Of a DNA stretch of 64,000 nt, positions 24,101-35,764 are shown piece after piece (position 1 is the first letter of the stretch; every line of letters begins with the position of its first letter). Below the pieces are notes generated by a model. The model was not told the origin of the DNA. It saw only the letters and a program-made list of their open reading frames with translations, and made no database searches. The position numbers and the translations under genes are program-made. Location: NCBI GenBank assembly GCA_022818135.1, contig JAFMSR010000014.1:42209487-42273486 (forward strand), in the 5' to 3' direction. This stretch comes from Saxidomus purpurata. Taxonomy: Eukaryota; Mollusca; Bivalvia; Venerida; Veneridae.

Positions 24101-25546
24101 AACACGCGCAGTAAACCGAAAGTAGCACAACGTGATGTACAGTATCTACAAAAACACATGTATGTCTGTCGAGTGTGTAACAAAATATGCCGGCTGTGCA
24201 AAGGATATATGCTATCCAGACTTAGAAATGTTTTAACGGTGTTACGTATAACAAGCAATTGCTTGAACAATTATATTTCTTCTAACCAAAACTACAAGTG
24301 CAAGGGTCATATACCACCTAAGAAGACATGTCTGATATCACATTTGATAAGGTACAGAAATGACTTTAAGTAAGCCACACCCTTAAATGCAAAAAAGGTA
24401 CTAAACGTCTACAATAATTGAAATTTTTATAAAATACAATTTAAAAAGAGAGATTTGGCTCTGTTAAAAATTATATTAATAGATACCACAGCTGATTTTT
24501 AAACTGCTGTTGAAGTAATTTGGACCACTCGAATATAAGATGGATAATCGCCTCATTCATAGAGTCAAAAATGATCTGAAAAGGGCAGTTACTCATACAC
24601 ATTCGATATACAACGCTATACATGTATATACTATACCTTCAAAGCAATCTTGAAGATCTGCCTCGCGTTCTTTTAAAGATTTTGCTGTTTTATTGTATTT
24701 TGCTTCTAAGGTTGTATAATTGTCTTGTAATTCCTTCATCTCATCTTGTGTTAAAGCAAAGTTCAGTTTTAACGTCGCTAATTCTTCGCTAAGAGAAGAT
24801 TCAGATCTTACAACTTCATATAATTGATTTTCAAGTCTAACTAAATTCATTTCAGTTGCATTTAATTTATCTTCACTGATCTCTAAACGTTCAGTCTTAT
24901 GTTTCAGCTTACTTTTCATAATTCTGTTTTGACGTTCAAGAACGGAGGACTTAGTTTCAAAACTTACAAGTCTGTTATTAGCATCCATTGCTTGCTTTTG
25001 TGCAGCATTTAGTAAATCCGATGTTTCATTAAGTTTATTTCGAGCATCTAACAAGTCAGCTGTTCTTTCACTTAAAGACTTTCGTAAACTATTAAACTGG
25101 TGCTGAAGCTGGAAGAGAAGGATATTTCCACTCGGATCTCTAGTTTGAGAGCGTTCGTCCGATACCCTTTCAATATAGACATCTCTTGGTCTACTGTCTC
25201 GTGTGTCTGATAAGGCATTTCTTAGTAACCTATGAACCGATTCCTCAAGCTCTTTAAGCCTTGATTCGTGTTCAGATTTTACTTCATTAAAGTCTTTTTG
25301 CATTTCATACATTTTTCCATTTTGCTGAACTAGATTTTCGACTTTATTTGATTCCGGTGAAACTTCCGACGACGACGACAAACACATTCCCATTGCATTA
25401 AGATTAACATTATATGTACATTTCCCGTTTTGAAGCGCGCAACTTGTTTGTGTGAACGTGAATTTGACACAATTTCCATGAAAAAGAAAAATTTGGAAAA
25501 TTACAATTAACACCTTTGACGAGGTGTTTAAATCTCCGTTGCTCAT
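5911..25546 (-). CDS. Secreted coiled-coil plus MAM-domain protein, five joined coding exons, 518 aa
   Basis: Join 25546-24637, 8278-8123, 7201-7050, 6484-6371 and 6135-5911. All junctions are GT-AG and the phases match (1, 1, 0, 0), giving 519 codons including a TAG stop. Residues 13-27 are hydrophobic (signal peptide). Two cysteines follow in the motif CALQNGKCTY, resembling the short cysteine motif ahead of the coiled coil in angiopoietin-like proteins. Residues about 60-303 are charged and heptad-like with no prolines in the distal half, so a coiled coil. Residues about 308-472 are one whole MAM domain: CGFEDPELCGF, GHYMYIEAS, CIEFYYHMYG, VWRVFGNQGNLW, GDISIDDF, with Cys310, 318, 351, 386 and 471. 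The 46-residue tail is basic and helical, with no transmembrane or GPI signal. N-x-T sites in the coil and MAM domain fit a glycosylated secreted protein. By family knowledge MAM domains mediate adhesion and oligomerisation, so a multimeric extracellular or plasma protein is inferred. Extra exons inside the 16.3 kb intron cannot be excluded. Confidence 0.8.
6371..6484 (-). CDS. Exon 4 of the MAM gene: MAM W-x-x-x-G-N-Q-G segment
   Basis: 114 bases, 38 codons, phase 0 at both ends. The acceptor is CTGTTTGCAG and the donor AAG then GTATAA. It codes VWRVFGNQGNLWIKASISV and ends SGYK, the usual penultimate strand region of a MAM domain. The opposite strand is also open here (6350-6599) but that is a shadow of this exon. 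Confidence 0.9.
7050..7201 (-). CDS. Exon 3 of the MAM gene: central MAM domain
   Basis: 152 bases, entering in phase 1 and leaving in phase 0. The acceptor is CTTTGCTTCTTACAG and the donor AAG then GTAATA. It codes GHYMYIEASA, the LYSP segment, CIEFYYHMYG and GTLTVYSK. GHYMY-E and C--F-YHMYG are hallmark MAM strands. The intron between exons 2 and 3 carries a MITE at 7291-7487. Confidence 0.9.
7291..7487. mobile_element. MITE with 29-base perfect inverted ends
   Basis: ATATACTTAACAACTTTAAA continuing AACGCAACC at 7291-7319 is perfectly complementary to 7459-7487. Length 197, no coding capacity. It inserts in the MAM intron between exons 2 and 3. The same family occurs at 40063-40294, including an internal CATAATTTCATT / GTAAACGTCA block that is inverted between the two copies. 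Confidence 0.8.
8123..8278 (-). CDS. Exon 2 of the MAM gene: N-terminal part of the MAM domain
   Basis: 156 bases, phase 1 to phase 1. The acceptor is TTTATCTTTTCAG and the donor ATG then GTAGGT. It codes KTQTFCGFEDPELCGFKQV, then DDFDWELIQG and TGPDNDHTC. CGFED, a second cysteine, W and TGP..DHT form the standard opening of a MAM domain. Confidence 0.9.
9475..9755. mobile_element. Foldback MITE with nested inverted arms
   Basis: Left end TATAGGTTATTGAACTTG at 9475 and right end CAAGTTCAATAACCTATA at 9738-9755 are inverted copies. A second left arm begins at 9624, so 9624-9682 and 9692-9751 form a nearly perfect hairpin of about 58 base pairs with a short loop. The outer TATA on both sides fits a TA target-site duplication. 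Three arm copies in one element suggest internal duplication. Confidence 0.8.
10083..10230 (+). repeat. Diverged duplication, left family, copy 3
   Basis: GAAGATTAGCAGAGATAAAT then TTGTTAATTAACATTCGCTT match copies 1 and 2; ATATGTGCTTTAAT matches ATATGTGCTTAATT of copy 1. It lies in intron 1 of the MAM gene. A weaker fourth copy with ATATGTGCTT lies near 18950-19090. Confidence 0.45.
11324..11515 (+). mobile_element. tRNA-derived SINE
   Basis: A box TGGCTCAGTTG (11324-11334) and perfect B box GGTTCGATTCC (11377-11387). No acceptor-stem pairing and no credible anticodon arm. The downstream part is probably the unrelated SINE body; its 3' limit is uncertain. It lies in intron 1 of the MAM gene. 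Confidence 0.6.
15073..15205 (-). CDS. Exon-like open frame inside the MAM intron, unknown product
   Basis: GC-richer patch. After TTTTTAAGCAG a phase 2 frame of 43 codons reads RLIRINAVILSDHKSAKHPS, then FEERDLPKLEARRTLVEI, and stops at TAG. The mix of charged residues looks coding. The plus strand is open too, so strand is uncertain. No family recognised; a mobile-element fragment is possible. Two short perfect hairpins overlap it (15150-15206). Confidence 0.25.
16200..16400 (+). repeat. Diverged direct repeat, partner of 19700-19930
   Basis: The order CATATTTCATC-TTTAG, AACAGATGAT, CGGTT, ACAAACT, CTATAAAGT, AGACCAC-TTGATT and CATGGTAGATT is shared with 19700-19930, 3.5 kb away. Part also recurs at 11095. 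Confidence 0.5.
17145..17222 (+). repeat. Direct tandem duplication, about 39-bp unit, two copies
   Basis: ATTATTTTTTCTAGTTTCCA followed by CTTTTGACATATATTTAG is repeated at once with two changes. Small local duplication in the MAM intron. Confidence 0.7.
20321..20708 (+). repeat. Minisatellite, 24-26 bp unit, about 15 copies
   Basis: Consensus close to TATAAGTATTATGTGGCC followed by AGTTT. Early copies vary; the last three (from about 20630) are nearly identical with TATAGATATTGTGTTGCC, so homogenisation or recent expansion happened at the 3' end. In intron 1 of the MAM gene. Confidence 0.85.
24637..25546 (-). CDS. Exon 1 of the MAM gene: signal peptide, cysteine pair and coiled coil
   Basis: 910 bases coding residues 1-303 plus one base. 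The ATG at 25546 is the first methionine of the frame; an in-frame TAG lies 27 bases upstream. The exon ends TTTGAAG before the donor GTATAG at 24636. The open frame runs 14 codons into the intron before a stop, so the donor is needed to reach the MAM domain. Lys, Glu, Asp, Leu and Asn dominate, with heptad spacing. N-x-T/S sequons include NET, NAT, NYT and NKT. Phase 1 at the end fits the phase 1 acceptor of the first MAM exon: G plus GA gives Gly304. Confidence 0.85.
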
Positions 25547-25644
25547 AATAAAATTAAGGTAACAGTAATACTAATATACTGAAATTGGTGTACGCACTGA
25601 ATCCATTTTAAAACATGTAATACTTCCAACTAATCGAACCATCG

Positions 25645-25651
25645 TTTTATA
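25645..25651 (-). promoter_or_regulatory. TATA box candidate for the MAM gene
   Basis: TATAAAA reads on the minus strand, about 100 bases upstream of the ATG at 25546. A start of transcription near 25617 would leave a 5' UTR of about 70 bases and no extra leader exon. The motif is common by chance in AT-rich DNA. A TTTCAG at about 25582 could instead be the acceptor of a leader intron. Confidence 0.3.
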
Positions 25652-26385
25652 CCAATAGTGAGTGGTTTTTTTTACATCTGACTGAGAAGCTAACACCTAT
25701 GTCAGTGCAGGTCTGACTGCTTTAATATTTCGTTCAAACGAATTTCCCCCTCATACCTAAGCTCTTAATGGATTAATAGGAATAAAAGAAAATGGTTATA
25801 ACATCTGTGTTTAACCACTGGGTAATGCTTCAGTCGACTATTAAACTGAGTGTTTAGCATCATTTATTCATTCAAAATTCAAGCAGATATTTTCCTGACA
25901 GAATTAAATGGCTGTTTGTTTTTTGGAAAATTCTGTTTAATTTGTTCTTTATGAATATATTTTATTCTCCCTTTAAAAGTAGAGGAAACGCTCTCTATAG
26001 GCTCTGTATACGTAATATGTTTTTTTCTATCTTTTAATTCACTATATCTTAATTTGTTCTTTTTCGACATTTATTTCTTCCATCAAATAAAATTATTAAT
26101 TTGGATAACAAAACTAATTAGGTTCCAATTTCCAAAACAGAGTTATGTGTTGAAAAATGAAAAATACCTCACAAGTAATTAAGTTCTATAAATATCTCAA
26201 AGTGGGATGATAACCAAACAAAACAAAGGCACGTTACTTTATTTTTTCTGATTATTTAGGATGATTATGAAGCTGGCGTACAGTTAGTCGCATAGTTGAT
26301 ATATTCATTGGTCTGGTGCCGACTGGTCCAGTGGTTGATAGAGCTTGTAGTTTAGTTTTAACTAAGAACCATTGTTTAGCTGCAT

Positions 26386-26614
26386 GTCCGTCCGTCTGTC
26401 CGTCTGTCCGTCCGTCCGTCCGTATACATGCCCAGTAGAAATTAGGGGGTTAGGGTTTAAGTACAACTTAGCATTGTGAGGTTGTTTCAGTTTATTCCGT
26501 CATTATGGGGTTGAAAATGGTATTGTTGGGTTAAATAATTCTATTGTGGGGTTAAAAAAGATCAAAGAAAGATCAAAGGGGTAACCTCACAAAGTTCGTC
26601 TGGTCCGTCCGTCC

Positions 26615-26645
<31 letters not shown>
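26386..26645 (+). repeat. Interrupted (CCGT/CTGT)n microsatellite
   Basis: Two runs of CCGT and CTGT tetranucleotides (26386-26424 and 26603-26645) flank about 180 bases with repeated GTTG/GGGGTTAA words. Similar CGTCCGTC tracts also stand at the heads of the repeats near 35.8 and 36.7 kb. Confidence 0.75.
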
Positions 26646-28615
26646 AAGCACAGTTATATATTACTGTCTGTACTGTATTTCTGCTCTTTGTAATGATTTA
26701 CAAGGGTCAATAGGCGTAATTAATACGTAAAGTGCTCTAAACAGCAAACAGATTATATTACACAATTTTCGTGTTAAAATTTTATCACCTGGCGAATCTC
26801 AAGCGTATCAAAAACGTTAAATGGCAAATTATTCTTATCAAATTACAGAGTCTAAATCATTTTGACATGGAAACGTCAAATTAGCAATGCTCTAATTGAT
26901 CGATCGTTTTCCGGTCAGAAAGATACACATCCTGTATTATGGGTGGCCTATTTTGGCATTTTAGTTCGAAATGTGTTAAGGGCTAGAGTCACATGCGTAT
27001 TAGTGTCCATAAAATATAACGCACTATTTTGTGTTCTTTAGATAAAAGTGTTGTTTCAAAAGCAAAATTAATACTCAATACTAGATTTATCTTGACCCTT
27101 TGTTTGAACGACCGAATGTCATTACGTGATATTGTCATGCAAATGCACTCTTGTAACTTCAGTTGTTTCTTTTGTTATATTCTACACAAGATACAATGCT
27201 CATAAACAACTTATGAGGCTGGTGATTGCTGTAATAATTGTATAATCAACATTTTAGTGATTGAATACAGTTACTCATGTCAATTAAATGCACGGAATAC
27301 GCGGTATGACATCAATGATTTCTCATTTCTAAGAAGTTCTTACATTTTATTACGGTTTCATTAGCTCGGTTAATGAGTGTAAATTGGCTTGAATGAGCAC
27401 AATTGGGATGTTCTTGTAACAATTACCTTGATGAAATGTTTTATAAGACGTTAATCCACATTTCAATTTTGATAGAATCATTTTGGTGATATAGGTGCTC
27501 TTTAGAAATTCCAACGGGCAATGTAGATCATAATACGAGTACACGGAGGGCACAAGAAACTGCTTCGAGAGGAATTAGTGTTAAATAGTAAATGAACCCA
27601 TATCCTAAAAATGATCTAGTCCAACTGCCAGTTTTGACAATACAACTGATGGTTAAAAGGGGGAGAGGGTTTAGTGAAAATATATTGACCGTAAAGGCAA
27701 ATAAAAGATGACGATTTATCTGCAAAAAAAGACAAGACGATCCTGACATCCACTGGAAACATAGCAAAATCGATACCTGCAAAAGGGGACGGTTAAGCCC
27801 GTACAGAAATCAAAACACTTGAACATACATGACTTTTTTTTACACGTCAAAAGCACGTCATACTGGTACTTAAGTAAACTGCAACCATTGATATACAATA
27901 GTATACATAATTTTTATGTACATTTACACCATTACAACCTATTAAGATACTTAGAAGTGACGACTATTTCCACTTGTGAGTGCCTGCAAAACATTGGCGG
28001 TATGACGTCAACAGATCTACTTTCAGGTCAAAACACTTGAAGGGACTATGTTCTGCATTTATATGTAAGGCTGCGTTTCTGTTATTTTAAGCGGGACTAC
28101 TTTCAGGTCATTGCACTTGAAGAGACCATCAAGTGCATTTTGAGTTGATGCTTTGCTTGATGAAATCAAGTACGCGACCTATGTGCCCACATTAACTTAA
28201 TATTGCTCCAAACTATTACTTGTATACATGTATTGGTGCAGTGTTATGTGTTGTATCTACATTGTGTATTTGTTGTCCTAATTTGATCTGATTTGAAGCA
28301 AATTTTATAAAGGTCCGTCCGTGAGAGCATTTATATTAGCTTGTATTCTTGGATGAGACTTCGGCATGTCTCCTATCAGGCCTATACCTAACAAAATGTA
28401 ATTTTTTGAGTCCAAAAAAGGAAAGATTGATCTGACGGTTTCAGCCAAAGAATGAATTCGATTGGTTGCCAGAAAGTATTGAGCTTGATTGACCTAGTTG
28501 TATTTGTTGTCCTTTGCAGTGTTGTCTTTATATAGTTAGTATATAGGCTGTAGTGTGTATCTTGTCGTCTGCCATTTTCTCATATTAGCGTAAGTCATTA
28601 TGTTCTATGTTTGAG

Positions 28616-28715
28616 CGTGTTCAGGGACTACTTTATGTATTAATTATCAGTGTTCAGGGACTACTTTATGTATTAATTATCAGTGTTCAGGGACTATTTT
28701 ATGTATTTATTACCA
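28616..28715 (+). repeat. Tandem repeat, 33-bp unit, three copies
   Basis: GTGTTCAGGGACTACTTTAT followed by GTATTAATTATCA occurs twice perfectly, and a third time with changes at the end. Confidence 0.8.
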
Positions 28716-30158
28716 TTGCTTTAGGCGGCTTAGTAAAAGTCTCTAGAAATAGAAAATTATTTTGACAACAAAAGTAATTCATAGTATTTGTACACAAAAA
28801 TGAATTCATTAATAAAATGTTGGTATTTACATAAAACGGGGAAAGTTGTTAAAACCAATTGCAGAGTACGACTTAAAAAGAAAGGAAACATTTTATTCAT
28901 AATTATTTGAGTTTTCAGTTAGTACTACCATACCAAAACAATTGCTAGTTTTAAATACTAAGTTATAAGATTTTAAGTTCCCTTTGCTAAAAAAAACTCC
29001 TAATACTGGCATTCAAAATGTATGATACAAGACAATTAATGCCATAACATATCAGTACACTATGCACACATTAATACAAACTCCTCGAAACAATCTAGAT
29101 CAAAGAATTGAAGAAACAAAAATGCGTCTAAAAGTAGAAAACTTGTCTGATCGTTTTTGGAGCCGGTTGATTACATCGGCAATAAAAACGCACGAGTTAA
29201 AAACCGTTTAACGTAAAATTCAAAAGATACTGGATTCAGCATCCTTTGAGTACTTTTACATGATACAGAAATCAGTCAGTTTTATACCGTAGGTAAGTTT
29301 TATGTTCATAATGAAAAAATAAGATTATTCAGTATTTTCCTGAGGGCGAGAACAAATAGTCAGTTAATCCAAACTACATCGTTATATCTAAAAAACCTGA
29401 TTCAGATAAATCGGTATTTTAAAAGTATCAGTTCAAAATCTAGAGCGAGAAAAACTAATTTCAATTAAGAGGGGAAAGATATAACAATTTAAATGTGTTT
29501 TTTTTTTGGCAATGCAGCCTCTTGCTGTGAATCATATTATATAAAAAAAGCTTAAGTTATTCATCAAGGAGAATATACTTTTGTAGCCTTAAATGCATAT
29601 AAAGTTACATTCTAACATGACTCGTTTTGTATGTCAGTTCAAGAAAGTTGAAAATCAATACTTTTTAAATCTGCAATAAACAACGAAAGGCGTATATACT
29701 ATGTTTCAATCGAAATTATATTCTTTAAGCTTTACTCGTTGGCTAATAAATAACTGCTTGTCGTTCAGCTGCTTAGTTGTAAACCATCATCACTGCGCAT
29801 CAGAACTCCAAATCGTTTTTATTAGATGATGAACATTGCTTAAAGGTGGTCAATTACTTTTAAGCAACATTTTATGACAATTTTTACTTTTTGTTTATTC
29901 TGTTAGAGATTAATTTAATGAACAAAAAGACCCATTACATTGAGTTAGATCCCTATCAGAAATTTACATTTTATTAACTTTTATGAAATTTTGTTATTAC
30001 TCCCCTTTGATATGAAAGTATTTAAAACGTTGAGTATTTCTTTTTATTTCAATATAATTTCTACTTTTACATTTGAATTGGATAGATTTACCAATATCTT
30101 AACTTCTGAACCAAAACCAAGTTTTAAACCTACGTGTAGCTTCTGAATTGATTTATTT

Positions 30159-30395
30159 CCAACCTATCTTGGGTGCGCCCTAAGATAGGTAAAGGGAGGT
30201 AATAATATCTTTTCAAACTTTGAATTTCTAATGAATTCAATCTAAATATATAATATTTAATGTAGATATTTCACAGATATAATATAATAGGTCTTTATTT
30301 ATATCTTTCTGCAGGCAAAGTATGTGTATCAAATTTTTACTTATGATAAAATACTCTATCTTGGTTGGGCAACCAGGATAGGGAAATCAAATTTT
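30159..30395. repeat. Two related hairpins 190 bases apart
   Basis: CCTATCTTGGG-TGCG-CCCTAAGATAGG at about 30163-30190 and CTATCTTGGTTG-GG-CAACCAGGATAG at about 30356-30381. Each folds on itself, and the two share CTATCTTGG. They may be the ends of a small element. Confidence 0.5.
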
Positions 30396-32203
30396 AAAAA
30401 TCCCCCCTCCAGTGCAAATCTTACTTGAATTAGCGCTATGAACATAAATAAGTGTAAATGATCAGATGTTAAAGTTTCAAACAAATCTATTACATGGCCA
30501 AATTCCAATTATAAACCTTTAAACTGATAATTATTTTTGAATAAACGAATTCGTATTTTATAATAAAACACTGTACAATTACAATTATCCTTTTTGCATT
30601 CTACGTATTAAAACCAACTTTGATATCTTTAGTAACACCCTTGTAATAATAGTATGTTTGTCCGTTTTGGCACGTGTTTAGTATTTGTTGTAGTTTCATG
30701 AAATGCTATATTTGTCACGTGTGTGATAAATAAGACCATTGAATACTCTTGACAGTATATTTTAACACATCAAATGCAAATTTCACAACATCTGAGAAGT
30801 TTTATGTTCTACAACTGTGTGTGAAAAATGCTTTTCGACAAATCGTTTTTGCCACATGTGATATTTGCGATCGTGCGTGATAAAAACGAATGGTAATAGT
30901 GAGGCTCATCAAAGTTTCGAAAGAAGTGAAGTCGACCCTTTCTTCAATGTTTTATCTCAAATGAAGTTTGCAGTAAACAATAAAATTCGAATATATTGAC
31001 CAATTTAAATAGAATGGAGACTTCATAGTTCCTCCTTAATATCCATGTCAGTTTTACTCAAAACTTGCTCTGAAGTTCCAACGATAAGCTCAACATCTGT
31101 TCTTCCCGGTGAGTTTTAACAAAGTCTGGCCTGATTGTATCAAGTATAACACAGAAACACAAATGAGTATGTGGCTTCCTGGTAAATAATTTGTCATGGA
31201 CCCTGTAAGTTAGTACGTAATACCAATTAGAAAACATGTGCATATTATAATAAGGTTGAAGTTGATAAAAGAAAATCAGTCAGTGAATGAAAACACAGTC
31301 GGCGAATAAACTTAAAGTATCAGTCAGTGAAAGAAGGTACATATAGCACACACTCGCATTTTATCACACTCCAATCTTTTGAAAACTATACTATACACAG
31401 ATACATACCATAAAACTATACTGTATATCACATGGCTGTGCAATAAATTACCCGAAACGCCTTGATATTGTAAAAGGTTACTTATACCTCTCTTTTTACT
31501 GCTATTAACTTTATTTCTGTAATTAATATCATACAAATATTTTGAAACTAGATATAACATTACGTCAGTGTCGTATGTCTTTTTAAAAGAGTATCTTCGA
31601 TACCTTCTTTGGTAGAAGTTTCCGTTTGATATATGTTGTTTGTTTCATATACATAGTGAAGATGGCAATTTTACATATCATACCTTTCTTTATATGAATG
31701 CAAATGGGACTCAATAGAAAATATTATTAAAACACAAAAATGTGCAAGAGTAGTTTATTTCAGCCATTTGATAACATGAGAAAGTTTCTCAATTCAAAAT
31801 TTTACGCCAACCTGTGCTGTCATTTTTTAAACCGTTAAATCGTGCACTGATTCTTAAAATCCTCTGGTAATAAGTAAATGTTCGTTAAATATAAAGGCTC
31901 ATTGACTTTGTAACACGTAATTACACAGACGTACCATTAAGGTGCACCTGACTAAAACTGAAATTTCATCCGCCAAAATTTTCAAACGTTTTTATCTTCT
32001 TTTTATTTTATAGAAAGTATTTTAACCCATAGTTTTAGAAGCGTCTTCTTGACCAATAAACTAATAAGACAAAAGAAGGTATGATAGTAATGACTACAAA
32101 GAATAATAGGTCATTAAATACAATAAAATGTCTAACCAGTCTCAAATTTTTTAACAAAGCTGACAACTGAGGTTCACCCCCTTATCTCAAAATTATATTT
32201 CAT

Positions 32204-32253
32204 TTTTAGCTCGACTATTCGAAGAATAAGGAGTCGTCGGCGTCGGCGTCGGT

Positions 32254-32286
<33 letters not shown>

Positions 32287-33604
32287 TGCGTTGGTTAAAG
32301 TTTTTAATAATGTCACAAATATCTTGAATACTATCAAAGGTATTGACTTGAAACTCAAAATATTCAGTTTTACCATCAACATCTACACCTGAGGAAACAA
32401 TCCCCATAACTCTGTTTTGATTTTTGACAGATTTATGCCCCTTTTTAACTTAGAATTTTTGGTTAAAGTTTTTTATAAATTCAAATATCTTGCATATTAT
32501 CAAAGGTATTGGCTTGAAACTCAAACTGTATGTTTACCATCAACATCTACACCTGAGGAAACAATCCTCATAACTCTGTTTTGATTTTTGACAGATTTAT
32601 GCCCCTTTTTAACTTAGAATTTTTGTTAAAGTTTTTAATAAAGTCAAATATCCTGAATACTATCAAAGGTATTGACTTGAAACTCAAACTGTATGTTTAC
32701 CATCAACATCTACACCTGAGGAAACAATCCCCATAACTCTGCTTTTTGACTGTTTTGATTTTTTGCCCTTTTACCAGGATTATGCCCCCTTTTGGATTAA
32801 AGTTTTTTATAAATTCAAATATCTTGAATACTATCAAAGGTATTGACTTGAAACTCAAAGTATGTGTCTACAATCAACATCTACACCTGAGGAAACAATC
32901 CCCATAACTCTGTTTTGATTTTTGACAGATTTATGCCTTTTTTTAACTTAGAATATTTGGTAACAGATTTTATAAAGTCAAATGTTTTGAATACTATCAA
33001 AGGTATTGACTTGAAATTCAAAGTATGTGACTACCATCAACATCTACATCTGAGGAAACAATCCCCATAACTCTGTTTTGATTTTTGACAGATTTATGCC
33101 CCTTTTTAACTTTGATTTTTTTTATGGACTTAAAATGACCTAAAATGTATGTTTACTGTCAACATCTTCACCAATGTTTTTCATTTTTGACATTTATGCC
33201 CCTTTTAACTTAGAATTTTGTCACAGTTTTTACCAGACTAACATGGAAATACTCAAAATGGCTTTCTTTTGAAATATCATAGAATAATTATGCAGCATGC
33301 AGCGGTCATGCTTTTTTAATTCTATACATTTCAATTTTGAAAAGTTACAAAGTTATTCATGATCAAATTTACAAGGTTATGTATTTCTTTGAAATTATCC
33401 CCTCCTCCCTCCACTTGGCTTACAGAATCCAGAGTAAGGCTTTGAATGTAATGTACATTTACAAAGGTCTTTGAACAAGTTTCATATCTTTGACCTTAAT
33501 TCTTACAGACAATTACACAATACTCCTGTTCTTTGACAAAAAACCCATTTTACCAACAACCTTTCGAATAGTCGAGCGTGCTGTCATGTGACAGCTCTTG
33601 TATA
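32204..33604 (+). mobile_element. Helitron-like tandem-unit element A
   Basis: Inverted ends GCTCGACTATTCGAA at 32209-32223 and 33563-33577. A (GGCGTC)n tract near 32230-32285 is followed by about six diverged units of 130-170 bases, each with ATCAAAGGTATTGACTTGAA, CATCAACATCTACACCTGAG and TTTATGCCCC. The 3' end carries the perfect hairpin GCTGTCATGTGACAGC then TCTTGTA. No long open frame. The design fits the bivalve tandem-core elements related to Helentron or Helitron transposons (family knowledge, not tested). The minus open frame with an Arg run at 32174-32407 is a shadow of the GGCGTC tract. Confidence 0.75.
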
Positions 33605-33632
33605 TATTGTACATTAATCCTTGTTTAAAGTT

Positions 33633-33958
33633 ATATTACCCTTCAAAATGGTCACATTGGTTTACTGAAAACACAGTGGATGCTATAAAACATGTAATAA
33701 ATAAGTTTTGCCAAGTCATTTCTGCTATTGACAAAAACAAATTAAGATAAACATAACCAAAAGGGTGGATTTTTTTATTTTTGACTAGGATAGTCAAAAA
33801 AGAGTTTTACAGATTTCCTCTATAGTCAATGTCAATGAAACTGTTACACATATCGTTATTTTTGGGTTACAACTTTGGCAATGTTTATAATTCTACGAGT
33901 ATAAATCACTGATTAATATTTTATTAAAAAATTTAATGGTCACTTTGAAGGGTAATAT
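33633..33958. mobile_element. MITE with 15-base inverted ends
   Basis: ATATTACCCTTCAAA at 33633-33647 is the exact complement of 33944-33958. Length 326, non-coding. It starts about 30 bases after element A, so the two may be a preferred insertion pair or chance neighbours. Confidence 0.65.
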
Positions 33959-35225
<1,267 letters not shown>

Positions 35226-35633
35226 TTGTAGCATAGTGTTTTTCTGCGCAGCCGTATTAAGCTCGCTTTTGGCCGTAATTTGGACACGTAAAATGTATAA
35301 ATATTTTTGAATTGACAAATTTACTCTGTATGGCACCTTTTTATTGGATGATACCGAAAGAAAAAGCTCAATAAAATACTCTTGCGTTTTCAGTATTTAT
35401 TGAATGTTTTTATAATTTTAGTACGTAAATAGTTCATATCTATTAATAATCAACATAATATGTTGTTACCGCCAAACTTATCTTTATTGAAAGCGTAGAA
35501 AAATTAACTTTATGTTCCATCGGTTAATATTTCAATTAACATATTTAATAAGAAAAACAAGGATTAACTTTGTTTTCCTGATGCATACATAGTCACGATA
35601 TGGACGTAATCACTCGGTGAAGCAATCTGTAAG

Positions 35634-35740
35634 TAGCCGGTTAGCTCAGTTGGGTGAGCATAAGCTCTTACATTTTTGTATGCGAAGGGCTCGGGGCTCG
35701 TGTCCTGGTCAAAGCGCACTTTTTCTGCACCCTGTGACAT
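35634..35740 (+). mobile_element. Degenerate tRNA-derived SINE
   Basis: Starts AGCCGGTTAGCTCAGTTGGG, a tRNA 5' half with A box TAGCTCAGTTG (35642-35652). The B box GGCTCGTGTCC (35695-35705) is degenerate. It abuts a Helitron-like repeat that begins about 30 bases later. Confidence 0.6.
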
Positions 35741-35764
35741 TTGGTGCAATTAAACGTAACATGA

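Larger units (their letters stand above)
8279..24636 (-). other. Intron 1 of the MAM gene, repeat-filled
   Basis: A 16.3 kb interval between the coiled-coil exon and the first MAM exon. It holds a foldback element (9475-9755), a SINE (11324-11515), a minisatellite (20321-20708), direct repeats and diverged copies of sequence found at the left end of the window. One exon-like minus-strand frame lies at 15073-15205. The paired open frames at 23962-24373, on both strands, look like chance overlap in a GC-richer patch. The rest shows nothing I can name. Confidence 0.6.
25652..32203. other. Intergenic DNA, no gene identified
   Basis: 6.5 kb of AT-rich sequence. It holds a CCGT/CTGT microsatellite pair (26386-26645), a three-copy 33-base repeat (28616-28715) and two related hairpins (30159-30395). 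Open frames are short and without recognisable domains. Confidence 0.4.

Noticed and set aside
23962..24373. Overlapping frames of 102 and 125 codons on opposite strands
   Set aside because: Both are open over the same GC-richer patch, with no splice or domain support and no recognisable motif.
26310..26360. tRNA A-box match TGGTCCAGTGG
   Set aside because: No B box or tRNA-like 3' half follows, so at most a truncated SINE.
32174..32407. Minus-strand frame with a long Arg run
   Set aside because: It reads through the (GGCGTC)n head of a mobile element; no independent coding evidence.
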